Below, one piece after another: positions 1-10,240 of a stretch of 64,000 nt of DNA. The number at the start of each line of letters is the position of its first letter. The stretch's first letter is position 1. The translations under genes and the position numbers were made by a program. The DNA comes from Mycosarcoma maydis. Its lineage: Eukaryota > Basidiomycota > Ustilaginomycetes > Ustilaginales. Under the pieces are notes generated by a model. That model saw only the letters and a program-made list of their open reading frames with translations, had not been told where the DNA came from and ran no database searches. The stretch lies in the NCBI RefSeq assembly GCF_000328475.2, contig NC_026498.1, positions 62,001 to 126,000 of the forward strand. Reading direction: 5' to 3'.

Positions 1-333
1 AACGCGAACGCTTCCACTCACCAGCACAAGATCGCCCGCTTCCCCCATACTCCCTCTCTTTCCCGAGTGAACATGTGTTTCCCCTCTTCACCTCTCCACC
101 TCTTCTCTCAGCGCTTTCGAATCTCGCTCAGCCTCTTCGCATTCAACTCATTTTACTCAAGTTGCAATCTCACTTGGCCCTGATGCTCTAAGCCCGTGTT
201 AATCGCTGTGAAACAAAGCTGACCAACGCAAGTGAATCGGATGGAACAAGCTTAAGTGTCCATTGCGGTGGTGATCTCGCAAACTTGCTATGGTTTATTT
301 CTCATTGCCGTCCGCGATGAAAGATTCACTGGA
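1..333. other. Spacer at window edge
   Basis: I see no gene here. The first 130 bases are pyrimidine-rich on the plus strand (many CTC and TTCC runs), which resembles fungal promoter or leader DNA. The stretch lies downstream of the WD40 gene that ends at 334 and could hold its 3' UTR plus the edge of a gene outside the window. Confidence 0.4.
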
Positions 334-2052
334 TCAAAAGAATCTGAATTGATAGAGCCATTCGTCGGCTCCAACGAAGAGGTCTTTCCACTGCGACTGC
401 GGTGGACGATAGTCACTACCTTGCGCTTCACGAACCGCTTGGACCTCGTGTGGATCCAGACCCTCGTAGGGATATCGTGGGTGCCAGTGAAGGACGTTCG
501 GGTGGCGAGGAAAGGCAATGGTGCTCAAGGTCGAGCCCTTTCTGATACCGGGATTACCTTCCGAGCCACGATGCGCGTCGAGGAAAGCTTGATCCTCGGA
601 TTCGTCGTAAAGCTTCCAGTTTTCCGGCCCCTGTCCCTCGCTGTGACTTTGACAAGGGTGCAAGGCAGGCGTTAAGGTTGTTGTCGAAGTACCAAGTGGT
701 AGCGGGGAGTCGAGCGACCACACACGGACCCGACTATCGATTCCAGCCAAGGCCAGGAGCCGAGACTCTTTGTCGACCGCGAAGGCCAGCTTGTAACGAT
801 ATGAGTTGACATGCCCCAGATATCGCTGCTTGACCTCACCAGTGGCAATATCGACAAGCTGGATGCTCCCATTGATGCGTACAACGAGCAGCTCGGTGGC
901 AGATACGATGGCTATGTTTGTCACGGATCCTTCGGCTTCGAATGGTATCGCGATCGGTGGAACGATGGGAATTGATCCAGCCATCTGAGCGAAATAAGGC
1001 CAGGCCAGGATCTTACCAGACCGTGTACCGCAATACAGGACATGGCCATCGAGATCAAACGTCAGGGCCATGACATCACTTTGGGCGGGGAGCGCGATAT
1101 CGTACACCAGGTCGATTCTGCGACTCAGAATATCTGGCTTATATCCGCGGATGGAAACCACATTGCCCGTCGCAAGAGCATACGAGACGAAGCCTGGCTG
1201 GTTGGTTGACCAAGCACTATCTTCGCTGCTCGTCATCTCAACATCGCGTGGTGCTCGAAAGATCTCGGCAAAAGCCCAGCAATCTTGGCCATGACGGCGC
1301 TCAGGCTGTTCGTGATCGAGAAATGTGACAGCGTCGGCTATAGCCGAAGATGATCGCTGTCCAGAGATCTGGCTGCGATGATTGGCCTCGGCAAGATCAC
1401 TTTTAGGGCTGTGTATGGAGATGATCCCAGTCTGTGTTCCATCTGCCTCGAACGCGCCGTACCAAATTCGCTGAGAGCTTGTCCAGATGAACGGCGATTC
1501 TTGCTGTCGGCGAGTTCCATACAACAGATCAGAGACATCTTTGTTCGGAATGATCCGCACCACGACATTGCTGTCGGCAACGATTAAGGAGCGGCCGTCT
1601 GTATCCGTCTGCAGATCCAACACATTTGATGGTCTCTGGTGAGGATAAAAAGGGCTTTGGGCAGTGCAGAGAGCGAGGTGTGAGTAGGTGGCCTCTGTCC
1701 GCACCTGCTCGCTTACCTGTCTATCCGTGACCGACATTCTGGCGTGCTGCCTGAGCGTCACAGGGTCCAAGATTGCCTCTTGGAAAGCGCTCTGAATGTT
1801 GTAAAGCTTTTGAGCTGGGGTGCGAACATCGATTGCGGGCAGACGCGGAGTAAAAGCAAAGTGCTCCTCTGCCGACACTGCCTGTCTTTGCTTGCTTTTC
1901 TGTGTACTATTTGTAGTCGATAGCGTTGGACCCGCACCGCTACTATGTGAAGCCGAGGCGGCCTTGCTTTGAGGGCCTGACGCGATCTTGAAGAATCGCT
2001 TCTTGTCTGGATCCCACCGGTGACCAGGCATCTCAAATGGAGCCTCGCCCAT
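334..2052 (-). CDS. DCAF4-like WD40-repeat protein
   Basis: Intronless reading frame of 572 residues. Residues 9-23 (PGHRWDPDKKRFFKI) match the short N-terminal motif of DCAF4/WDR21 proteins, where a Gly/Tyr-Tyr-Asp-Pro-x-x-x-Arg-Tyr/Phe-Phe pattern precedes the propeller. A Ser/Thr-rich linker follows, then several WD40-like blades: one reading LTFDLDGHVLYCGTRSG and one ending DSRVRVWSLD are clear, and the protein closes with LFVGADEWLYQFRFF as a last strand. DCAF4 proteins are substrate receptors of CUL4-DDB1 ubiquitin ligases; that role is inferred from family membership. Both blades lack the strict WDxR box I would want for DDB1 docking, so another WD40 scaffold is possible. The start at 2052 places the motif right after the initiator. 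Confidence 0.6.
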   Translation of the reverse strand: MGEAPFEMPGHRWDPDKKRFFKIASGPQSKAASASHSSGAGPTLSTTNSTQKSKQRQAVSAEEHFAFTPRLPAIDVRTPAQKLYNIQSAFQEAILDPVTLRQHARMSVTDRQVSEQVRTEATYSHLALCTAQSPFYPHQRPSNVLDLQTDTDGRSLIVADSNVVVRIIPNKDVSDLLYGTRRQQESPFIWTSSQRIWYGAFEADGTQTGIISIHSPKSDLAEANHRSQISGQRSSSAIADAVTFLDHEQPERRHGQDCWAFAEIFRAPRDVEMTSSEDSAWSTNQPGFVSYALATGNVVSIRGYKPDILSRRIDLVYDIALPAQSDVMALTFDLDGHVLYCGTRSGKILAWPYFAQMAGSIPIVPPIAIPFEAEGSVTNIAIVSATELLVVRINGSIQLVDIATGEVKQRYLGHVNSYRYKLAFAVDKESRLLALAGIDSRVRVWSLDSPLPLGTSTTTLTPALHPCQSHSEGQGPENWKLYDESEDQAFLDAHRGSEGNPGIRKGSTLSTIAFPRHPNVLHWHPRYPYEGLDPHEVQAVREAQGSDYRPPQSQWKDLFVGADEWLYQFRFF

Positions 2053-2516
2053 GGTGAGACCTGCTATATGTACTCACATATGAGACAGGCTGCTTGTGTG
2101 GCGTGTTGGAAGAGACGTCGTAGGAAAGAAAGCAGGGAGAAACGTAGACAGAAGAGGCGAAGCTGGAGCACGCCGTCTGGGACACTTTGTGACGAACTTG
2201 GTTCGTGATTTAGGCCAGGGACCGTGCTCACAGGTGTCGCTTTTTCCCTCGCGTGGACGTATGCGGCGGCGCTTTATTAATAGAATGTCAGTCACTTAAC
2301 ATAAATTGCGTATTCAGACTTTACATCATAGTCCAGTCATGAGTAGTCGCTTGCTCAATAAGCTGCGCAATAGCGCCTCGCTGTCATAGTTCCACCTTCA
2401 GCCAAGAAGCAAACACGATCGAGTCGAGATTGTCACGTTCCGCATGCCAGTGTTGCTATAGAATGGTGTTGGATGGCATACAAGGGTATCTGATGCGTAA
2501 GGTAAAGGACGGCTGT
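2053..2516. other. Spacer between WD40 and kinase genes
   Basis: A 464-base spacer in a minus-strand tandem pair: 5' region of the WD40 gene and 3' region of the kinase gene. No RNA gene or array seen. An ATATGAG/CTCATAT inverted motif lies around 2075-2095. Confidence 0.4.
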
Positions 2517-5469
2517 TCATCTTCGGTCGCGCGCCCGCCCTCGCGCCTCTGAATTTCGTTCAGATGCTTCTGTGTCTTTCGCCGAAGTGGGTGCATACCT
2601 ACTTTTGTCGGCTGTGTCCAGCGAATGTGTAATGCGGCTTGGAATGCCATTGCCATCGACGTGCGCCGTGTCGGCATTGCCGCGCACTCGTGAGCGACTT
2701 CTGGAGCGTTGTCGATCCAGGATCTGTGTCAATGCATCAGGCGCTCGCGAACGGCTGCGCGCCGTCGATGAACGCTGCGCCTGCGTCTGATCCGCCAAGA
2801 TGGGAGCGACGACGGGTTGCGGCTCTGCACTACGCCCGTACAAGATCCCTGCGCCGGTTCCGGCTTCGTGCGAAATCGAGAAGCTGGACCGCGATCGCGA
2901 TCGTGAGACGGAGCGTTGGCCAAACCGTTCCGGAGATGCCGACTCTCTACTATGGCGGCTATGACTCCTCGATTGACTTCGTCCTCGAATCGCAATCGGA
3001 CCCGCTCTAAGCAGAGAAGAGGTCTCGTTGGAACCGGCACGATTATCACTGCTGGCGCCTTGCTCTCCGTTCCACGTTGTATTTTCGTCGAGATCGGCCA
3101 TTCTTGATCTAGGCATGCGACCTCGTCGTTCGGATTCTGCCGGACTGTCGCAGCGCTCCTTAGCAGCAGTGTGGGTCCATGGGTGGGCTTGCGAGGTGAG
3201 CGAGTTTGCAAGATGGTGCATTGCCCAAGCGTGGTCGCGTTCTCGATTTGGTGTGGAGCTTCCGCTCGCATCAGTACTGCGATTGCGACTCGAGTCGCGG
3301 TACTGGATCGAAATACGCGACCTGGACCGCGATCGTCTCTTGGCGCCGTCTTCCTCGTCCGCCGAGATAGCAGGTGAATGCGCCGAAGAAGATGCGGATC
3401 TCGAACCGTCGTGCACCAATTGTGTCGGGCGAGTCCGAGCGAGACTCGAAGAGCGCTTCCCACGCTCGGTGCGCTGCGGGTTGTCCTCAATGTTGGCTTT
3501 ATCAAAGTTCGACATCGGTGCTGATGCGAGCGTCGGGACAATGGGGTTGGCTCCAAGTCCAGAAGCATCGGCCAGCGCAGGCTTTGTCGGAAATGGCGAA
3601 GTAGACGTCGCGGGGTCTACCCGTTCGTCTCGTATCCACGCGCTCATGCACAGCTTTTCGATCGTCCATCTTCTCCTTGGGTCCGGCTCCAGAAGGCCTC
3701 GCAGCACATGTCTCGCAGCGGCACGGTCCCAACTGAGACCGTCCCAGGCAGGGTCGATGTCTGAGTCCTCATCCGACTCGGGATCTTCGTTCACATCCGC
3801 CCTTGCCTTTGCAACTTTATTCATCTCAAAGCTCTCGAGATGGTCGGCGCGGCCAGGAGCTGAGCCTACTACTTGGTCAGAGTGGACAGCAACGACACCT
3901 CTAGCAAGTGCACTTGTTGCCGGCTCAGTTACCTGCCTCTCTTTCGAAAGCAAAGATGGCAAGGACGCACTCATATCCAAGGTACTATTGCTGTCGATGC
4001 CGCGTGGCAAACCAGAGACGGGTCGATGCTGCTGGCTGAAGGCGAAACGATCAGCTACATCTGCTGGTCCGACCGATGTAGAACGGTCCGCAGAGAGGGG
4101 ATGATTCGATCTGCTGACTTGTGATGTGAGTGTGCTCGTTGACGTGGTTGCGAGCCTCTCTGCTCGGCGACGCAGCCTCGGTGGAAGCTGCCACTGTGCT
4201 TTGGCGATCTTCATCTGCAATCGTGGCTCGAAAGAATCCATAAAGGGCAACTTTCCACTGAGCAGGGCGTAAAGAATACATCCAAGTGCCCACATGTCGG
4301 CAGCAAATGGCGACTCTGGAGGCAGATCGCCATCCTCGTCCGCAAATTCGAAAGGAGTTGGGCTCGAAGTCCCGGGCGTTCCCTGAGCGCGGAGAAATTC
4401 GGGGGCGGTGTAGGCCAGGGAGCCTCCGCGACTCGTCTTGACAGCCTTCTTTCGACTCGGCGATCCTGGTGTATCTACAATGTCCGCCTCCTCCTTGAGA
4501 GTGCGTACAAGGGCGGATGCTCCTGTCATGCCGGTCTTGACATGGTTTGGATCCAAAACTTGGGCCAAGCCGAAATCGGCAATGCGCCAGCACGGCATGA
4601 CTGCGTCCTTTACGTCGAGCGTATGCTTTGAGGAGACGGAAGCTGTGGTCAATGAGTCAACAGAATCGGCGAGGCCACTGCACATCTGCTTGGCGTGGGT
4701 ATCGCCGTCAGAGCCAGAAGTGCAAGTCCGCTGGCGTTTCTTCCACGAGGTTTGGTCCTGTCCGAGCACATTTTCGAGTTTGAGATCTCCGTGTAGGATG
4801 TGACTCTTGCTGTGAAGCGTACTGAGGGCGGAGGTGAGCTGGCGCATGATCTCGCGGGCCGCATCGATGGGAACGCCTTGGCTGCGCGGTGTTTGGCTGT
4901 TTGTTCTGCGAAGGAGTCGGGAGCCGCTGGATACGCTGCCAGCCGCAGAGCTGGGTGATGACGCGACCGACGAAGCCTCTTGGCCTGCCGGGATGGTGCG
5001 AAGCTGAGAGGCAGCCGAAACCGAGGCGACGCGGCCCAGCGTGTGCGAAGAGCCAGCATTGCGAGCCGGAAAAAAGTCAGATCCTGGGCGTGAGCCGGAA
5101 CGGCGACTGGACGCATGGTCCATCGAGGCGCGAAGCGATGAGCTGCGTGACAGCAGCGTCGATGAGCGCGCCGAGGCTGGAGTAACCCAAGTACCTGAGC
5201 TGGTTCTCTGGTCTTGTGAAGAAAAGAGTAGACCGCCCTTGGGAGGGAAGATGAGGCTGTTGGCGCCTGCTTCACTACGGACAAAGTCGAGCAGGTTGCC
5301 CTGATCGCAGTAGGGCATGATGAGAAGCTCTGCGTGTGCATCTCCACCATGGTGGTCGGCGTGAGAGGTGTTGAGAGTGACGCTTTCGTGATGCAGTAAT
5401 GGCAACAAATGCTGATGTGAGGGTAAGCTTTTCCAGATGCGTAGCTCTTGCGAGTGTTGGTGGTTGTGA

Positions 5470-5505
<36 letters not shown>

Positions 5506-6647
5506 GGCTGTTGGTCGAGAGAGTTTTGTGCCTGGCGATCATGGTTGCGATTGTGATAGACAATCTTGATTGCCACTCTGCGTCCTTTTCGTTGGCCGTC
5601 GATAATGGGAGCTGTTGGATCTGCTGGACCTTGCGCCTCGAGGTCCCAGCCTTCGCGAACAGTGGAGAAGCCGCCAACGCCGATGGTCTTGCCAAGAAGA
5701 TAACGACCGGCAGGACCGACCCGTGCGCCCTCGTCGTCGGTTTGAGGCTGTGGATTGGGAGTTGCGGTGAGCTGTGCGTCGTAGAGCTGGGCTGCGACGC
5801 TGCCAAGACCACGCAAAGAGCCGAAGCTGGAAGCTGCCGCGGAGCCGTTGTGGGTATCGTCCCGCATGAAGGAGGCGGCAAGACTGCGATAACCGAACCG
5901 GGGTGGGCTGTACGAGAGGGAGCGGTTGTCATAGGAGGTAGCGGGTTGCACAACGCTATTGAGGCTGGAGAAGGCGCTGAGAAAGTCGGCAGCAGGCGAA
6001 CGGACTATGGGCGACGAAGCTTCGTTTGATGCGGATGATTCTGTAGAGGCGGATGGTGCGATGGTATGTGTGTCAGTGCAGAGAGGTGGTAAGGCTGCGG
6101 ATGGAGGCTCGCGCTCGACTACCGAAGAGTCACTGGAGTCGGCTTGCGGTGAGTCAGCGGCACTTCGCTCCCACCACATGCGGACCTTGGAACCTACGGA
6201 GGTGTCTTTCTGTGGCAGTGCAGCAGGAAGAACCGCTGCGGAAGACTGCGAAGCATCATTATGAGCTGCTGAGCTTCTACGTCTTCTGCCTCGTTTTGCA
6301 GCGTCATCTTGTGCAAGATGATCGGCTTGCGGAACGACGTTGTGAGTAGTACCAGTGAGTTCGGGGGATGGATGTGGTAAATGTGAGGTAGCTACGGTGT
6401 CCGAATTTGTGTTGTTGCGAGAACGAGAGTGGGAGGAAGCGAGGTGAGCGATGGAAGATGAGAGGAAGCCAGAGCTATCCTGAGATGGGGGAGAGCCGAT
6501 GCCGAGACGAGCTGCTGCTACGCTGCCGAGATCGAAGGAGCTGTGCCAGTCGTCGGCCGAGAGCGATGCGCTGAGGCCGATTGGATCGAACAAGGGCACG
6601 TCATCCTCGGAGGGAATCTGAAGCGGAACAGCCTTTGGCGGCTCCAT
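2517..6647 (-). CDS. Large serine/threonine protein kinase, non-RD type
   Basis: About 1376 residues from the Met codon at 6645-6647. The frame stays open upstream to 6743, but that extra N-terminus looks like translated leader, and the protein composition begins at MEPPKAVPLQIP. After about 310 disordered residues comes the kinase domain: Gly-rich loop IGVGGFSTV (near residue 320), VAIK lysine in RRVAIKIV, catalytic loop HGDLKLEN (near 619), DFG in IADFGLAQ, APE in YTAPEF, and subdomain IX in ADMWALGCILYALLSG. Long inserts split the domain: a CAG-encoded polyglutamine run near residue 390 (bases about 5466-5505), a Ser-rich insert of over 150 residues before the catalytic loop, and another Ser-rich insert late in the C-lobe, so it spans about residues 315-1005. 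The tail is rich in Arg-Ser dipeptides. The usual HRD arginine is Gly. Active by motif; substrate unknown. I cannot place it in a named family. Confidence 0.8.
5466..5505 (-). repeat. CAG/CTG trinucleotide run encoding polyglutamine
   Basis: The plus strand shows consecutive CTG/GCT triplets; on the coding strand they read CAG and give about a dozen glutamines inside the N-lobe of the kinase, next to a His/Gln-rich patch. Likely length-variable between strains. Confidence 0.85.
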
Positions 6648-9157
6648 GCGATTGCCTTGACGGCACCCTGGTGCAAAGATGATGTGTTGTCGACGGACTG
6701 CGTGAGTTGCGTTCAAAAATGCGCCTACAGTAGTAAGTCGCAATAGGAGTTACGTCGAGGTGAATCGTACAGGCTGTTGTTGGCGGTGGTGGTGGACGAC
6801 AAGAAGCGTTTAGAGATGTCCGGAACTGGTAGACTGGTTAGGTATTACTGGTGACGTCGGGGATAAGGTGGGTGCGGCTAGATTTCGTTGCTCACTGCAA
6901 TGAGTGCTCGGATGGTGATGGGCGCAGGGTCAAGGCGACGAAGATGAAGAAGCTCGCAATAAGAAAAGAGTTGCGGACGAGTATCACGTAGATTGAGGAT
7001 GTGGAGCAAGCGCAAGAATCCGAAGACAGACTGAACGCTGATCGAAGTCGTGAGTGTGAGTGAAAGCTCTTGTGTGACTTTGCGGGAACGGTCGTGGATG
7101 TCGGCCAATTCATGACTTGGCGGGGGAATGTGTGATTCCACTGTGCAAAAGAAGCTCGCTCACCTGACCAAAAAAAAAAAAAAGATATTTTGATAACCCC
7201 CACACTCACGACTCGTGACTGGTCCGACGTGGAAACAAATCGTGAATACTACTGTGCTGCTGTGCTGCGCAGCAATTAATAATCGTGAATGAACCTTGAA
7301 CCTTGGCTACGTTAAGAACCATGAATCCAGTCCAATCCAATCCGAAACGAGCTTTAATAAATAAATCGATCGGAAGAGAGCCGAGCGCATTCAGCAAGCG
7401 AATTTGCATCGGGTGATCTGTGCAACATCTGTGATCACTTGGACCGACATTCGGCAAACGAGCGCACAGCTGACCCGGACATTGACGATGGTCTGCGATG
7501 GGTTCTTCACTCGCACGTATCGATGAGGATTTGCAGCGCTAGCGACCATCAAGGAGGTAAACACGCGCAAGAGAGAGACGTACATCCCAGCCTGTCTTGC
7601 AAGAATGGTTGCGAGTCTGCTGCATTTCCAATACCGTCGCTAAGGAGGTCTTTTGTGAATCTTTGACGATGACAAGCTTGTAGACGCGTGCGAGCAGGAT
7701 TCACGATTCACGATTCACGATTCGCAAAGCACAATGGAAGCAAAACCGCGAGAGGCGTGCGTTGTGAGTGGGTGAGTGGGTGAGTCGAAGTCGACGAATT
7801 TGTGATTAACCTCTTCATATTCACGATTTTCGTTTCGTGACGCGACGCTGGCAGCGTTTGACACTCGAGGAATGCACTATTGGAGCCTTAGTAGATGCAG
7901 AGCTGCTTGTCCTTGAAATAAATGCGAAAGCAGCCACTAGAGCTGTGTGGACCCTTGTGGCCCCTTGTGGCCCCTTGACACGGCGGGACTCGTGACTGAA
8001 ATTGAAGCGTCCGCTTCTGGTTCTGCAACTGGTGTCCTAACGACCATGAACCAACTGATCAAAAGCGTACTCAGCGCCCTTCTTGAACGACATTTCAACC
8101 GGGGCCGAGCACTAGCTGAGAGAGTGGAGAGGAAAGAGAGAGCCGTTGCAAATTGATTGTATCTCATGAACAGGTGAGGACTAGCTTGTTATTGCGTTTG
8201 AGCGACAAGGCTCATTTCAACAAGCAACTCACGACGGTTTACCGATCTTGAAAGAAAGCCATCGTGTTTCATCTTGACGCTCTGTGGATGTGACGATTGA
8301 ATAGAGTGTGAAGCAAATGGATCGGAATGAGGAGGTGGTGCCTCGCAATCACCAAACACGACTGGGAACACAGTCATCAGCCACGAATATGAATCGTGAA
8401 TGTATTCGTGATTGTATTGTTCGGCTGTGCAAACGCGACGAGCTTTGGTTTGCGCGTTGTTGTTGGGGATTTGTCGAGCCGCGTAGCGCTTCCTCGCGCT
8501 TGTAATCCGCATCGAGTTGTTCGTGCATGTTGGTTTCGGTGCTCAGTTGTAATGCGGCCTGAACAAAACGCCGTATGCTCTTCATCAACAAACGGCGTAA
8601 AATAGCTTCGTTTTCATGACGGCTTCGAGCTATCAACGAGGGGACACGGCTTTGCAGTTGATCAGGGTTCGTTTTTGTGTCGCGTCGCTGCAATGCAGGC
8701 TGCCCAGGTGGGCTTATGCATCTAGACCTGCGTTTCTGGTCTACGCGCATCCATCGCTCGACTCGTCTACGATTCACGAATCACGAATCAAGAATCAAGA
8801 GTGGTCGCCGTGTGGGGTCGCAATAGGGTGCGCTTTCCGCCTTTGGCGAGCTCTCTCTTTTGGCGGCTTTTCGCACTTTGACCTGCATTTGTGCTTCGGC
8901 TCGCGGCGCTTCTCGAATGGATTTGCTGTCGTGTCTCGCCTTTGTCCAACCAGACATGTCTCAACCCGATGCCCCCCAACCCCCCCCCCTTTTCCTCGCT
9001 AGATTCCTCAAATATCGCAACCACTCGGATCCCAACCACTTTCTCTCCCCCTTCCTTCTCTCTACCATCCTCTTTACAATTTTTTATCGGTCCTTGGCTT
9101 TTCCATCTCGACCTTCTTCCTTCAGATCACATCTCTACTCACCCATCTTTCTCCAGA
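6648..9157. other. 2.5 kb divergent spacer with ATTCACG/ATTCGTG words
   Basis: Divergent promoter region between the kinase (minus) and the HMG-like gene (plus). I find no protein with family features on either strand. It contains a poly-A run (about 7170-7184), three tandem GATTCAC units (7698-7718), a direct repeat of TGTGGCCCCT (about 7957-7976), and scattered ATTCGTG/ATTCACG words near 8393-8418 and 8766-8795. Just upstream of the HMG-like gene is a CCCCCCAACCCCCCCCC tract (about 8972-8988) followed by a pyrimidine-rich leader. Confidence 0.5.
7698..7718. repeat. GATTCAC heptamer array, 3 copies
   Basis: Three perfect tandem copies followed by a degenerate GATTCGC. Same unit as the 21-copy array at 62522. 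Confidence 0.9.
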
Positions 9158-9343
9158 ATGCCTCCTAAGAAGACCGCCGCCGCTGGTGCTAAGAAGGGCA
9201 AGACTTCGGCGTACAACAAGTACATGAAGGAGCAGCTCGCCAAGCTCAAGACTGAGAAACCTCAGCTCGCACACAAGGAACGCTTCAAGCTGGCTGCTAC
9301 CTCATGGGCTGCCTCCAAGGAGAACCCCAAGAACAAGGCTTGA
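9158..9343 (+). CDS. Small HMG-box/YABBY-like protein (61 aa)
   Basis: ATG at 9158, TGA at 9341-9343, 61 residues. The N-terminus is a basic, Ala/Lys-rich arm (MPPKKTAAAGAKKGK). The rest, SAYNKYMKEQLAKLKTEKP followed by LAHKERFKLAATSWAASKENPKN, follows the pattern of the YABBY/HMG-like fold: S/T-A-Y-N-x-F/Y-M-K, then a Pro, K-E-R-F-K-L-A-A and W. Proteins of this size and sequence are common in basidiomycetes and are probably nuclear and DNA-binding; that role is inferred from the fold. This ATG is preferred over an upstream in-frame ATG at 8891, because the upstream part reads through the C-rich promoter tract and has no protein-like character. The pyrimidine-rich leader just before the ATG suggests strong expression. 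Confidence 0.75.
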   Translation: MPPKKTAAAGAKKGKTSAYNKYMKEQLAKLKTEKPQLAHKERFKLAATSWAASKENPKNKA

Positions 9344-10240
9344 AACGCAACGCGTTTCGGTTGCTTCGTCTAGCCCTCGCCGTGCGTGCGAGCTTTGGGA
9401 CGGCATTCCAACGCGCGAGCGATCAGCCCGAGCATCGTGGCATCGTCAAGATGGGGCGGCACTCCCTTTTGTGGCAGTTCGGTCGTTGCGTGTGATAGCT
9501 TGTCGTCGATCCCGTGAGTATGATTTCCATCCTGTCGCTTGACCTTGATTCACGCTCCCGAGTCGCGTCGCGCGCGCGCGTCTGCTCGTGCATCAGCCTC
9601 CACCATGCGGTCATCACACCTCGTCCCACCTATCCTTTCTCGTGTTAATGCCCCACTCCAAAAACATGTTCCGGCGACGTCTGGTAAAGGTGAATGCATC
9701 GACCCTCATTCCTGGTCAACACGTCTCTTTGGGCTTTGCGCGTTGCGTCGCGCGAACGCGAACGGGCCAATCCTCAAAGTTCAACCACTTGACCATCGCG
9801 TCTGTTTCATGTCTCGGATGGAAAATGCGGAAATTGACAGCCACAGCCAACTGACACTCTAACTAATCAACGCTCGCTCTCCTCCACCTTGCTCTCTACC
9901 TCTTGTTTCCTTGCTATTCTCACCACTGCGTTGTCATAGTGTAATACTATCCTTGTATCTTCCTCATCGTGTTGTTTGGCGTGCGACCGTTTCAGACCGC
10001 GACAAAGTCAGGACAAAGTCAGCTGCTTCAGTTTAGAAAGCACTGTAAGAGGCAGAAAAACAGAAAAAAAAAGACCGAACAAAAACATCCCATTGCCGTA
10101 TACCTGTGTGTGTGCTAAAAAAATATTCCAACCATGGCTAAAAGCAGTCACAAGTCAGTGATGCATGCTGTTTCGACCAAACCAAGCTAGAAACACACAA
10201 TCGTGAATCACATCGAGCCAGTTGCCCACACACCACCGCA
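9344..10240. other. Convergent 3' spacer
   Basis: Lies between the 3' ends of the HMG-like gene and the SSUH2-like gene (if its second exon is real). A-rich tracts near 10055-10085 and 10118-10125. No gene recognised. Confidence 0.4.

Noticed and set aside
3028..4104. 358-codon open frame antisense to the kinase gene
   Set aside because: Ser/Arg-rich shadow of the kinase C-lobe and RS tail.
6645..6743. Upstream ATG (6743) as the kinase start
   Set aside because: The 32 extra residues are not low-complexity like the rest of the N-terminus and contain leader-like sequence; Met at 6647 is simpler.
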